From contig JAPLKG010000005.1 of assembly GCA_026388185.1 (NCBI GenBank), positions 61,001-125,000 of the forward strand: 64,000 nt of DNA. Reading direction: 5' to 3'. The notes beneath the pieces were generated by a model. The model was not told the origin of the DNA. It did not search any database and worked only from the letters and a program-made list of their open reading frames with translations. This stretch comes from Candidatus Eisenbacteria bacterium (GTDB lineage: Bacteria > Eisenbacteria > RBG-16-71-46 > JAFGJU01). This document shows, one piece after another, positions 25,215-33,665 of the stretch. The position numbers were made by a program, and so were the translations under genes. Positions within the stretch are counted from its first letter, which is position 1; the number at the start of each line of letters is the position of its first letter.

Positions 25215-27716
25215 ATGGCTGATTGCGTGAACGACAAGAACTCATTTGACGTAATTGGCTCGGCCGTCCCCGGCGTGGACGCTCTCGACAAGGTGACGGG
25301 CCGCGCAAAGTACGGCGCCGACTACAATCAGAAGGGTCAGCTGTACGGAGCCGCCAGACACTCGGATTATCCCCACGCCGAGATCGTATCAATAGACACA
25401 ACCCGTGCGAGAGAGTTGCCCGGCGTCCGCGCCGTATTGACTCACGTCGATATCCCAGGCCAGAACTGCTTCGGCGGTGTGGTTCCGCACCAAGTAGTCT
25501 TGTGTTCCGATAAGGTCAGATATTTCGGTGACGTCGTGGCGATAGTCGCTGCGGATACGGAAGAGGTCGCGTCGACGGCCGTAGGACTTGTCGAAATCAG
25601 ATACAATCCTCTTCCCGTAGTGACCGACCCCGTAGAAGCTTTGCGCGAGGGCTCTCCGCCGGTTCATCCGAACGGAAATCTCTGCGTTCATCACAAAGTA
25701 AGAAAGGGTGACGTGGACAAAGCCTTTTCTAAATGTGATGTTGTTCTGAGGCGGGAATATTCCACTCAAAAGGTTGAGCACGCGTACATGGAACCCGAGG
25801 CCGTTCTGGCTGAACTCGGGGAGAACGGCGGCGTTACCATTACTGGTTCGGTTCAGAATCTCTATTCGATCAGGCGAGCGCTGGCCAGGGTCCTTGCCCT
25901 GCCGCTGAACCGCGTACGGATACGGCAAGCGACGCTCGGCGGTTCCTTCGGCGGCAAAGATGAGGTGATGAGCGCACTGGCTTGCCGGGCCGCTCTGCTC
26001 GCCCTGGCTACCGGACGACCCTTGAAGATGGTGAACACTCGCGAGAACTCCATGAGGGAGTCGTACAAACGTCATCCTTACAAGATGAGATACAAGGTGG
26101 GGGCCAGCAAGCAAGGTTTGTTGCAGGCGATGCAGATAGAGATCTTTGCCGACGCGGGCGCCTACGCCGCGATGTCTCCGTTCGTCACCTGGCGTTCGGT
26201 GGTACAGGCCACGGGGCCGTATGTCGTCCCCAACGTGAAGACGGATGTTTACGCCGCATACACGAACAATTGTTACACCAGCGCGATGAGAGGATTCGGC
26301 TCGCCGCAGATTTGCTTCGGCGCAGAGTCTCTGATGGATGAATTGGCTCTCGAGCTCGGCATGAGTCCATTGGAAATTCGCTTGAAGAACGTGCTCAAGG
26401 ACGGTTGTGAAACGGCCACCGGGCAGAAGTTGGATCACAAGGTTAGCGTGGAGCAGGCCTTACTGAACGTTGCCAGGAAGGGAAACTTCAAAGAAAAATG
26501 GAACGCCTGTCTGGAACAGAACAAGGGGGGCGCAGTGAGCAAAGGAAGCGCTGAGGGTACGACGGGCGAAAGTGACCACGACTCCGTGACCACGGCGGGT
26601 TCTGAACCTCGGGCAGGGTCTTGCATAAAGAAGGGGATAGGCTTGTCGTGCAGTTACCGGGGTGTGTCGTTGGGTGCGGAAGGAGTGGACGCCGCGGGTG
26701 TTGTCGTCTCGCTTCAGACGGACGGTACCGTGATCGTATCGTCGGGTCTTGTTGACATGGGTCAAGGAGCTTCAACCACAATCTCGCTTCTTGTGGCCGA
26801 AGAGCTGGGCGTCACGATTGACAGGGTCGTTTTCCTCAACGCAGACACGTCGCGTCTTCCGGATTCGGGCCCCACTGTTGCCTCGAGGACAAGTTTCATG
26901 GCGGGAAACGCCGCAGGGAGGGGCTGCCACGAGCTTCTCGAGAGGCTTAAGCCCATAGCGGCTGAGACGCTGAAGTGTTCACCGGGCTCGGTTGTGTTTG
27001 AAGACAATTTCGTTTATGCCGGCGGAGGGGAATCAAGTACCGGTGGCGGTGAACGCAAGGGGGAAGGCATGTCGCTGGCTGCGCTGGCCACCCTTTGCTT
27101 CCAGAAGGGGATTTCCCTTTACGCTCACGGCTGGTACAAAGCTCCGTCAACGTCGTGGGACGAGGAGAACGGCCAAGGTCTTGCCTATTACACGTTCGTA
27201 TACGGCGCCAATCTGGCGGAGGTGGAAGTGGATGCCGTGACGGGCAAGGTCGCCGTAACCAATGTCGTGAGTTCGCACGACGTGGGCCGTGTGATAAGTC
27301 TCCACGGCGCGAGGGGACAAGTGTGCGGAGGCGTGGCCATGGGACTCGGCTACGCTCTGCTCGAAGAGTACGCGGAGGAAGCCGGGGTGCCCCAGCTTGA
27401 GAATCTTGACGAATATCTTCTTCCGACCGCGGGCGATACGCCGGACGTGGATGTCGTTTTCATCGAGAACCCTGACAAGCTCGGCCCTCACGGCGCAAAA
27501 TCGTTGGGAGAACCCGCCTGCGAACTGGCGGCGCCGGCGATTGTAAATGCAGTCGCTAACGCAACAGGGAGAAGAATCAGAGCGTTGCCCCTCACGCTGG
27601 AGAGAGTGCTTCTCGGAAGGAAGCTCTCAAGGAAAGAAGAACGCGGCTCTGTGAAGGCGAAGGAAACTCTGACAGGGGAATCTGATCCAGCCAACGCACG
27701 GGACAGGGACCAATGA
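25215..27716 (+). CDS. Xanthine-dehydrogenase-family Mo-binding large subunit (set 2)
   Basis: An 833-residue paralogue of the set-1 large subunit. VTGRAKYGADYN opens the hammerhead domain; GGSFGGKDE near 239 and MRGFGSPQ near 360 bind Moco; VDMGQGASTTISLLVAEELG and GAKSLGEPACELAAPAIVNAV follow, with the active-site Glu in GEP. The hydrophilic insert at about residues 437-465 (GGAVSKGSAEGTTGESDHDS) and a second near 605-620 fall at the same places as in set 1. ATG 25215 is preferred (AAGGA 5 nt upstream) over GTG 25182. It overlaps the FAD subunit gene by 4 nt. Differences in the active-site loop (AEQP versus GEPA) suggest the two enzymes have different substrates. Confidence 0.88.
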   Translation: MADCVNDKNSFDVIGSAVPGVDALDKVTGRAKYGADYNQKGQLYGAARHSDYPHAEIVSIDTTRARELPGVRAVLTHVDIPGQNCFGGVVPHQVVLCSDKVRYFGDVVAIVAADTEEVASTAVGLVEIRYNPLPVVTDPVEALREGSPPVHPNGNLCVHHKVRKGDVDKAFSKCDVVLRREYSTQKVEHAYMEPEAVLAELGENGGVTITGSVQNLYSIRRALARVLALPLNRVRIRQATLGGSFGGKDEVMSALACRAALLALATGRPLKMVNTRENSMRESYKRHPYKMRYKVGASKQGLLQAMQIEIFADAGAYAAMSPFVTWRSVVQATGPYVVPNVKTDVYAAYTNNCYTSAMRGFGSPQICFGAESLMDELALELGMSPLEIRLKNVLKDGCETATGQKLDHKVSVEQALLNVARKGNFKEKWNACLEQNKGGAVSKGSAEGTTGESDHDSVTTAGSEPRAGSCIKKGIGLSCSYRGVSLGAEGVDAAGVVVSLQTDGTVIVSSGLVDMGQGASTTISLLVAEELGVTIDRVVFLNADTSRLPDSGPTVASRTSFMAGNAAGRGCHELLERLKPIAAETLKCSPGSVVFEDNFVYAGGGESSTGGGERKGEGMSLAALATLCFQKGISLYAHGWYKAPSTSWDEENGQGLAYYTFVYGANLAEVEVDAVTGKVAVTNVVSSHDVGRVISLHGARGQVCGGVAMGLGYALLEEYAEEAGVPQLENLDEYLLPTAGDTPDVDVVFIENPDKLGPHGAKSLGEPACELAAPAIVNAVANATGRRIRALPLTLERVLLGRKLSRKEERGSVKAKETLTGESDPANARDRDQ

Positions 27717-28657
27717 TCAACGTAGTCTCACATTACTATCCTGCATCTCTGGAGGAAGCTCTCGACTTGATGGCGTCGAGAGAGCTCACACCTATTGCAG
27801 GCGGGACAGATCTTGTCCCTCAGATGCGCGACGGCGAGCCGCGAGCGCTGATCGACGTGGCTCGCCTCGGTCTCAACTACGTAAGGGTCGCCGAGGGGGC
27901 GCTCGAGATCGGTCCCTGCGTTACCCATTCGAACCTGTGTTGTGATCGCGACGTTGTACGGTTTCTGCCGCTCCTTTCCAGTGCCGCCGGCGTGATCGGC
28001 GCTGTCCAGATAAGAAACAGGGGAACTATCGGCGGCAACGTAGTAAACGCCTCACCCTCGGCCGACACAGTGCCCGCGCTGTTGAATTACGACGCTGAAG
28101 TCGTGCTTGTTTCCAAGGCCGGCAGGAGACGCATGAAACTGGAAGAGTTCGTCAAACGGCCTTACGTTACGGACAGGAAACCCGGAGAGCTCTTGACTTC
28201 TATTGTGTGCAAGACGTCGGGGGCGACGGCCGTTGTGGCCGCCCGCGCGGCGGGTGAGGTCCCGAGTGGTGCCCCGGGTGGCGCCCCGAGCGCGGCGCTA
28301 GGATTAGAAGTCGGCACTTGTTTCCTCAAGTTGGGCCGGAGAAATGCGATGAACATTTCAAGGATGAGCCTGGCAGTGCTGCTCACAGTGGGAGCAGACC
28401 GTAGGATCGGGTCTGCTCGTGTCTCGGCGGGAGCAGTTTTTCCCGTTGCCAAGCGAATGCTCGAAGTGGAGCGATTGCTGGCCGGACAGATTGTGTCGAC
28501 GAAACTCTTCCAAGAGGCCGGTCTTCTCGCCACCGAGCTACTCGTGAAGGAAACGGGAATACGCTGGTCGACACCTTACAAGATGCCGGTCCTCAAGGGT
28601 CTGCTTGAAAGAGCATTACACCGGGCGGCAGAAAACAGCGGGGTGACCGCGGAATGA
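27713..28657 (+). CDS. Xanthine-dehydrogenase-family FAD subunit (set 2)
   Basis: A 314-residue FAD subunit with IAGGTDLVPQMR near residue 27 and IRNRGTIGGNVVNASPSADTVPAL near 101. A Gly/Ala/Pro-rich insert near residues 178-200 (AGEVPSGAPGGAPSAALG) interrupts the domain before the conserved LKLGRRNAMNISRMS. Overlaps its neighbours on both sides by 4 nt. Order of set 2 is large, FAD, small, unlike set 1. Confidence 0.87.
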   Translation: MINVVSHYYPASLEEALDLMASRELTPIAGGTDLVPQMRDGEPRALIDVARLGLNYVRVAEGALEIGPCVTHSNLCCDRDVVRFLPLLSSAAGVIGAVQIRNRGTIGGNVVNASPSADTVPALLNYDAEVVLVSKAGRRRMKLEEFVKRPYVTDRKPGELLTSIVCKTSGATAVVAARAAGEVPSGAPGGAPSAALGLEVGTCFLKLGRRNAMNISRMSLAVLLTVGADRRIGSARVSAGAVFPVAKRMLEVERLLAGQIVSTKLFQEAGLLATELLVKETGIRWSTPYKMPVLKGLLERALHRAAENSGVTAE

Positions 28658-29175
28658 GCACGGTCTGCTTGAGCTTCCGGTTGAACGGAGTTGAATTCAA
28701 GAAGGTCGTACCCTCTGGATGGACCTTGCTGCGCTATTTGCGTGACGACCTCGGCTACTACGGTACCAAGTGCGGCTGCGAGATCGGAGAGTGCGGCGTT
28801 TGCACGGTGCTCTACGACGGTGAGGCAATGAACTCGTGCCTCATCCTTGCGTCGCAAATCGACGGTGCGGACATCTGGACAATCGAAGGCGTGGCTCCGA
28901 GTGGCGGTTCACAATTGCATCCGATACAGCGAGCCTTTCTCGATTGCGGCGCCGTTCATTGCGGTTTTTGTTCCCCCGGAATGGTGATGTCCGTGGTGGG
29001 GTTGCTCCTGAAGAATCGGAATCCGAGCGAAAGTGAGATCAAGGGCGCCCTGGCGGGCAATCTGTGCCGCTGTACCGGATACGTTCAGATAATCGAGGCC
29101 GTGAAGACGGCGGCCTCAGTTGTCACGGATAGGGATTTGGAGAAGTTCGTCTCCGGGAAGAAGCGGGAGACGTAG
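28654..29175 (+). CDS. Xanthine-dehydrogenase-family [2Fe-2S] small subunit (set 2)
   Basis: A 173-residue iron-sulfur subunit with CGCEIGECGVCTVLYDGEA near 42 and the second cluster HCGFCSPGM ... CRCTGYVQI at about 108-150. It overlaps the FAD subunit by 4 nt and completes the second enzyme. Clearly paralogous to the set-1 small subunit but without its basic tail. Confidence 0.9.
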   Translation: MSTVCLSFRLNGVEFKKVVPSGWTLLRYLRDDLGYYGTKCGCEIGECGVCTVLYDGEAMNSCLILASQIDGADIWTIEGVAPSGGSQLHPIQRAFLDCGAVHCGFCSPGMVMSVVGLLLKNRNPSESEIKGALAGNLCRCTGYVQIIEAVKTAASVVTDRDLEKFVSGKKRET

Positions 29176-29236
29176 CGTAGGAGGATCCTCAATCAAGAAA
29201 TCTAGGCCGGATGCCGCCGTCAAGAAGGAGAGGGGT

Positions 29237-30526
29237 GTGAAGAGCCAGAGCTATGACTCAATGAAGAGCAGTTTCGACTTGAACAGGCGCGACTTCCTCA
29301 GGATCGGAGGCGCGTTTGGCATCGGGCTTCTGTTGGGCAACACGTCGGCGTGGGCGCAGGAGAATCAGAAGGTCGCTCCGCCCGCGAAAATCAAGACGAA
29401 CATTGACGACGCTCTGAAGACTTTCACGACCGGGCGTTCTTTGCCGGGTCCCTTTCCCGGGAGGGTCGTAGAAGTTTGTGACCAGAAGGCGATGGCGAAT
29501 GACAGGCCGGTTCCGGAAGTTGTGCGCACGATGTTCGAGAAGGGTGTGCGGCAGTTGACCGGCAAGAACCTCAAGAAGAGTTTCGGGATGTTCTTTGAAA
29601 AGGGAGACGTTGTCGGAATAAAGGTGAACCCGGTCGGCGCGGGTCTCATCAATACGCGGCTCGAAGTCGTGGACGCCACCATTGAATGGCTGACCAAGAA
29701 CGGCATCAAGCCGGATAATATTGTGATCTGGGATCGCTACGATTTCATGCTGAAGGAAGCCGGTTTCACTTCGGAACGATATCCCGGAGTCGGGATCGTC
29801 GGGCTTCAGACGATGGGAGAGACTGAAGAAGAGAGCGGTCAGAGTGAAGGTGGAAGCAAGGCAGAAGGTGAAGGGCAAGGCCGGACTCAGGGCGAATCAA
29901 CGAGCGAAGGCAAGAATGAAGGCGCCAGCAGCTGGCTGGACAAGAATGGTAATCACGTTAGTGCAGGGAATTTCGACATGGATGTGTACTACTGGGCCGA
30001 CGTCGAGGGTCCAAAGGACAAGGCTTATCTCAACCAGCACGTGTTCAACGGAAAGTACTCTTACTTCGGCAAGCTTCTCACACAGAGACTGACGAAGATT
30101 GTAAATATCCCCGTGTTCAAGAACAGCGGCAACGGGATCTCAATGGCGACGAAGAACCTCGGGTACGGCTCGATCTGCAACACCAATCGACTGCACAATC
30201 CGCTCTTCTTCGACGTGTGCACGGAGGTCCTGGCGTTTCCCGTAATAAGAACGAAGCTTGTGCTCAATATCACCGACGGCCTCAGGGCACAGTATGACGG
30301 CGGTCCCATGCCTGTCGCAGAATTTGCATATCCGATGAGCACGCTCTTCTTTGCGACCGATCCGTTTGCACTCGACATGACCTGTCATCGTCTCATGGTC
30401 GAAAAACGGAAGAGCATGCAGGTCAAAGTGAACGAGCACCCGATCTTTACGGACTATTTCCGTTACGCAGAGCGCCTCGGGCTCGGCATTGCCGATCCGG
30501 AGAAGATTGAGCACGTTCGGATTTGA
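29237..30526 (+). CDS. Tat-exported DUF362 domain protein
   Basis: About 429 residues. A twin-arginine signal is clear: NRRDFLRIGGAFGIGLLLG followed by AWAQE. The body matches DUF362 proteins (KGDVVGIKVNPVGAGLINTRLEVVDATIEWL; PDNIVIWDRYD; VNIPVFKNSGNGISMATKNLGYGSI). A long low-complexity stretch near 192-228 (ETEEESGQSEGGSKAEGEGQ and following) interrupts it. Start GTG 29237 has AAGGAGAGG upstream; ATG 29261 is possible. It follows the hydroxylase genes on the same strand, 60 bp on. No [4Fe-4S] motif of longer DUF362 proteins was found. Role unknown; exported and perhaps linked to the extracytoplasmic part of the pathway. Confidence 0.75.
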   Translation: MKSQSYDSMKSSFDLNRRDFLRIGGAFGIGLLLGNTSAWAQENQKVAPPAKIKTNIDDALKTFTTGRSLPGPFPGRVVEVCDQKAMANDRPVPEVVRTMFEKGVRQLTGKNLKKSFGMFFEKGDVVGIKVNPVGAGLINTRLEVVDATIEWLTKNGIKPDNIVIWDRYDFMLKEAGFTSERYPGVGIVGLQTMGETEEESGQSEGGSKAEGEGQGRTQGESTSEGKNEGASSWLDKNGNHVSAGNFDMDVYYWADVEGPKDKAYLNQHVFNGKYSYFGKLLTQRLTKIVNIPVFKNSGNGISMATKNLGYGSICNTNRLHNPLFFDVCTEVLAFPVIRTKLVLNITDGLRAQYDGGPMPVAEFAYPMSTLFFATDPFALDMTCHRLMVEKRKSMQVKVNEHPIFTDYFRYAERLGLGIADPEKIEHVRI

Positions 30527-30609
30527 GGGCGGGTGGGACGGCGGTGAATGGGTGCGTGCCGGGAGCACACGATGCTAGTTGTAGTTTTGTAAGCAGCCTT
30601 AGGATTACG

Positions 30610-31521
30610 ATGAGAAGACCGCCGCTCTTGAATTCCGTCGCAGTTTTGTTTGTCTTTCTTCTTTCGTCTGCCGATGTGGTCTCCGGGGCGAAAGCCGGTC
30701 CCGCCTTCCCGCGAGACAACTATGTGGCAGGCTGGGTGAGATCCGAACGGACGCTGCGCTTCGAAAGGAGCAATCTTTTCGACTACATTGACGGCGGTGC
30801 TGAGCTGTTCCTGGAGTTTGGGTTCGACGTGTTACTCGTCCAGCGCTACAAAGAAAGCAACGCGAAGGGAGATGACGAGATTGCGCTGGAAATCTACCAA
30901 ATGGAGAGCGCCGAAGCGGCGCTGGGAATATACCTGACCAAGTGCGGCAAGGAAACGCCCGTCGGGGGCATAAAGGAAAGAAACTCCGGTGATCGCTATC
31001 AGTTCAGCATAGTCAAGGGAGACTGTTTCATCCAGGTAAACAATTTTGGCGGCGACGGGAAACTGATGCCGGTCATGCTGAAGCTGACGCAGCGAACACT
31101 CGCAAGCATTCCAAAGGGCCCTCCGGTGACGTTGCTGAGTCGCCTGCCGGAGAAGGACTTCATTTCCGGCTCCGGTTTGATTTTCCGCGGCCCCTACGCG
31201 CTGCAATCGATCTTCACCTTTGGCAGTGGCGACGTTCTTCAGTTACGCGGGAACGTTTTCGGCGTGACCGGAGACTACGCGGGACCCGAAGGCGGCGTCT
31301 ACACGAGACTCCTCATCCTGTATCCGGAGCCGAAGGCTGCACTGTCGGCGTTTGAGAATCTCTCGAACAACCTGGATCCCTACTTGGAAGTAGTGAGCAG
31401 GCTGGAGAACGGATTCACGTTCAGAGACTACAGAGACAAGTTCGGGACCGTGGAACTCAAGAACGACGTCATGGAAATCAAGATCAATTTGCCAGAGAAG
31501 CCAGAGACGACGGAGAGATGA
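30610..31521 (+). CDS. Secreted DUF6599-like protein
   Basis: A 303-residue protein with an N-terminal signal peptide (RRPPLLNSVAVLFVFLLSSADVVSGAKA). The body has FDYIDGGAELFLEFGFDVLLV, EIYQMESAEAALGIY and LLSRLPEKDFISGSGLIFRG, a pattern I associate with the DUF6599 family of exported proteins found with DUF362 proteins in similar genomes. Function unknown. Start ATG 30610 places the signal peptide at the N-terminus; the longer frame has no RBS. Follows DUF362 by about 85 bp and is probably co-transcribed. Confidence 0.65.
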   Translation: MRRPPLLNSVAVLFVFLLSSADVVSGAKAGPAFPRDNYVAGWVRSERTLRFERSNLFDYIDGGAELFLEFGFDVLLVQRYKESNAKGDDEIALEIYQMESAEAALGIYLTKCGKETPVGGIKERNSGDRYQFSIVKGDCFIQVNNFGGDGKLMPVMLKLTQRTLASIPKGPPVTLLSRLPEKDFISGSGLIFRGPYALQSIFTFGSGDVLQLRGNVFGVTGDYAGPEGGVYTRLLILYPEPKAALSAFENLSNNLDPYLEVVSRLENGFTFRDYRDKFGTVELKNDVMEIKINLPEKPETTER

Positions 31522-31574
31522 GAACGTTCAGAGGAGCCGGACAAGCGAGAAGGGCGAGTTTCATGGAGGCGTGA

Positions 31575-32147
31575 GTGAGCTTCATCAACATTGAAATCAA
31601 GGCCCGGTGTAGTTCTTTAGATGCCGTTAGACGGGTTTTGAAAGAGCGTCAGGCGACCTTCAAGGGTGTAGATCGTCAAGTCGATACGTATTTCAATGTC
31701 TCCAACGGCAGGTTGAAACTCCGCGAAGGCAACATTGAACGTTGCCTCATCCACTACAGTCGCAAGAATCAGGCCGGCCCAAAGAAGTCAATCGTGACTC
31801 TGTACGGTCCCGTTGCGAATTCGGCGTTGAAGGAGACTCTGACGAACGCTCTGGGCGTTCTTGTCGCCGTGGAGAAAACGAGAGAGATATACTTCATCGA
31901 CAACGTCAAGTTCCACGTGGACGCGGTAGAACGACTTGGCACTTTCGTCGAGATCGAGGCAACAGACTCAAGCGGGATCATCGGACAGGAGGTCCTTCGC
32001 AGGCAATGCGAAGAGTTCATGGGCCTGCTGGGGATTCGCTCCGACGATCTGGTCAAGCATTCATACTGCGACATGATGCTCCGTCAAGCCAAACACTCCT
32101 CGCCAGGTCGGCGCACCCTCGCGAAGTCGGCGGCACGCGAAAGCTGA
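31575..32147 (+). CDS. CyaB-like class IV adenylate cyclase / CYTH domain protein
   Basis: A 190-residue CYTH-superfamily protein. NIEIKARC at the N-terminus is the CyaB form of the ExExK motif. QVDTYFNVSNGRLKLREG and LVKHSYCDMMLR are the usual strand motifs at about 36-53 and 157-168, and FVEIEATDS gives further metal-binding acidic residues. Members hydrolyse or cyclise triphosphates; class IV cyclase activity is known only for some. Start is GTG 31575 with GGAGG 5 nt upstream. The C-terminal tail (SSPGRRTLAKSAARES) looks disordered. Confidence 0.8.
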   Translation: MSFINIEIKARCSSLDAVRRVLKERQATFKGVDRQVDTYFNVSNGRLKLREGNIERCLIHYSRKNQAGPKKSIVTLYGPVANSALKETLTNALGVLVAVEKTREIYFIDNVKFHVDAVERLGTFVEIEATDSSGIIGQEVLRRQCEEFMGLLGIRSDDLVKHSYCDMMLRQAKHSSPGRRTLAKSAARES

Positions 32148-32202
32148 GTCGCCGCAACCAGCCAAAAACAATGCAGTTACGGGCGTGACCCACAAATCCT
32201 GT

Positions 32203-32231
32203 TTGACACGAGTCGCTTTCGGAGCTATCCT
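32203..32231 (+). promoter_or_regulatory. Sigma-70 promoter of the rubrerythrin gene
   Basis: A perfect TTGACA (32203-32208), a 17-bp spacer and TATCCT (32226-32231) lie about 50 bp upstream of the ATG at 32280. Confidence 0.7.
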
Positions 32232-32279
32232 CATCTCACGACGTTACTCTTCGCAAGCTGGCTCTGAAGGAGGATGTCC

Positions 32280-32798
32280 ATGAAGATTTATAGATGTCGT
32301 GTCTGTGGGGAGGCTTACGTAGGCGGGGGAAAGCCGTTGAATTGCCCGTGTTGCGGCGCACCCGACAAGTACATCATTCTGGCCAAGAACTGGAAAGAGG
32401 ACATGATCTCCACGCTCACCGACGTCTCGGAGAAAAACCTCAAGAAAGCTTTGGAGTTAGAGATAGAGGTCTCAGGTTTCTATCGTTGCGCCGCAAGGGT
32501 GGCCGTTGAAGAAGAAGTAAAGGCCATGTTCTCGGCACTGGCGAAGATAGAGGCGGAGCATGCTTCCACAATGCGCAAGATGCTGGGGCTTCCCAGGTCC
32601 TACCCTTACGAGCACGAAGGGCGCTGCCACCCGACGGACACCCAAAACCTGGCAGAAGCGCGGCGCAAAGAACAAATTTGTGTGGCTTTTTATGAAGAAT
32701 CTGCCAAGCAGGCCGGCGAGAAGCGAGTGAGGGAAGTCCTTGTTGCTCTTACAGAAATCGAGAGAGACCACCTAGTTGTTACTACGAAAAAAATGTAG
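32280..32798 (+). CDS. Rubredoxin-like / rubrerythrin-type ferritin protein
   Basis: A 172-residue protein that reverses the usual rubrerythrin order: an N-terminal rubredoxin-like zinc/iron ribbon (CRVCGEAY ... CPCCGAPDKY, residues 5-27) followed by a ferritin-like four-helix domain with carboxylates and His in ELEIEVSGFY, KIEAEHASTM and EIERDHL. Such proteins protect anaerobes from peroxide and oxygen. ATG 32280 is chosen because AAGGAGG directly abuts the ATG at 32274, leaving 6 nt to 32280. It has its own promoter and is followed at once by a hairpin. Confidence 0.82.
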   Translation: MKIYRCRVCGEAYVGGGKPLNCPCCGAPDKYIILAKNWKEDMISTLTDVSEKNLKKALELEIEVSGFYRCAARVAVEEEVKAMFSALAKIEAEHASTMRKMLGLPRSYPYEHEGRCHPTDTQNLAEARRKEQICVAFYEESAKQAGEKRVREVLVALTEIERDHLVVTTKKM

Positions 32799-32819
32799 AC
32801 CTGGGCAATCAGCCCAGGT
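32799..32819 (-). terminator. Hairpin terminator at convergent rubrerythrin / nth ends
   Basis: ACCTGGGC (32799-32806), a 5-nt loop and GCCCAGGT (32812-32819) form a perfect 8-bp stem. On the leftward strand a run of seven T (plus-strand A-run 32787-32793) follows the stem, so it best serves transcripts of the activase-nth operon; it may also stop rubrerythrin mRNA. Confidence 0.7.
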
Positions 32820-32946
32820 GGGTTAGCGCTACGCCTCACGAGTTGCCCCAAATCGGCCCGATCCTTCTCGAGCAGGCCCTCCGAGCATTTCCCGACACGC
32901 CACCTTGCCCAATTCGCCTCAAAGCACAATCCTTTGGGAAGCTGCC

Positions 32947-33609
32947 TCAACAGTTTACGGAGGGACACAGACTTGCCACAACGCATTTGCAGCATCTGGG
33001 CTTCCTGGCCTCGCACACGGCCCTTCCGTGCAGAATCAAGGCGTCGGAGAAAGGCCTCCAAAGCTCCTCGGGCAGGAGTCTCATGAGATCCTGTTCGATG
33101 AGGTCGGGATTCGCATTGCTCGTGAGTCCCAGTCGTTCCGAAAGCCGTTTCACGTGCCTGTCTACGACGACTACAGGTTTGCCGAAGAAATTTCCGAGGA
33201 CAACGTTGGCGGTTTTCCTTCCGACTCCTCGGAGTGCGATAAGTCCTTCCATCGTGTCGGGGACTCGACCGCCATGTTTCTCCACGATGTCTCTGCAACA
33301 CTCGATTATGCTCCTGGCCTTTTGTCTGAAGAAGCCTGTCGACCGGATTTCCTGTTCCAGTTCACTATGGTTTGCCTTAGCGAACTCGGCCGCGGTCTTG
33401 TACTTGCTGAAAAGCCCCTTCGTAACGATGTTCACGCGCACGTCCGTCGACTGAGCCGACAGAATCGTTGCGACGAGAAGCTGGAGAGCCGACCTGTGTT
33501 TCAAAGCCGTCTTGGCCTCTGGGTACTCTTTTAGCATGAGCGATGCTATCTTGTACGCTCTCTTTCCTTCTCTCCGACTTTTCTTGTTTCTCTCGGCCGG
33601 CTTAGCCAT
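32947..33609 (-). CDS. nth: Endonuclease III
   Basis: A 220-residue DNA glycosylase/AP lyase. The helix-hairpin-helix LRGVGRKTANVVL near 125 holds the catalytic Lys, and VVDRHVKRLSERLGL holds the catalytic Asp. The C-terminal CEARKPRCCKCVVASLC gives the C-x6-C-x2-C-x5-C [4Fe-4S] site. It removes oxidised pyrimidines in base excision repair. ATG 33609 has AGGACA upstream; a longer frame to 33660 lacks an RBS. It is last in a leftward run behind four activase/dehydratase-type genes; only 56 bp separate it from them. Confidence 0.92.
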   Translation of the reverse strand: MAKPAERNKKSRREGKRAYKIASLMLKEYPEAKTALKHRSALQLLVATILSAQSTDVRVNIVTKGLFSKYKTAAEFAKANHSELEQEIRSTGFFRQKARSIIECCRDIVEKHGGRVPDTMEGLIALRGVGRKTANVVLGNFFGKPVVVVDRHVKRLSERLGLTSNANPDLIEQDLMRLLPEELWRPFSDALILHGRAVCEARKPRCCKCVVASLCPSVNC

Positions 33610-33665
33610 TGTCCTGTTCACCCCCGACTGAGTCTGCCACGACGAGCTTGCACTCTCCACCGGAC

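Noticed and set aside
20624-29175. Selenium-dependent molybdenum hydroxylase assignment
   Set aside because: The cluster has MocA and hydroxylases, but neither YqeB nor YqeC-like selenium accessory genes were seen, so selenium use is not supported.
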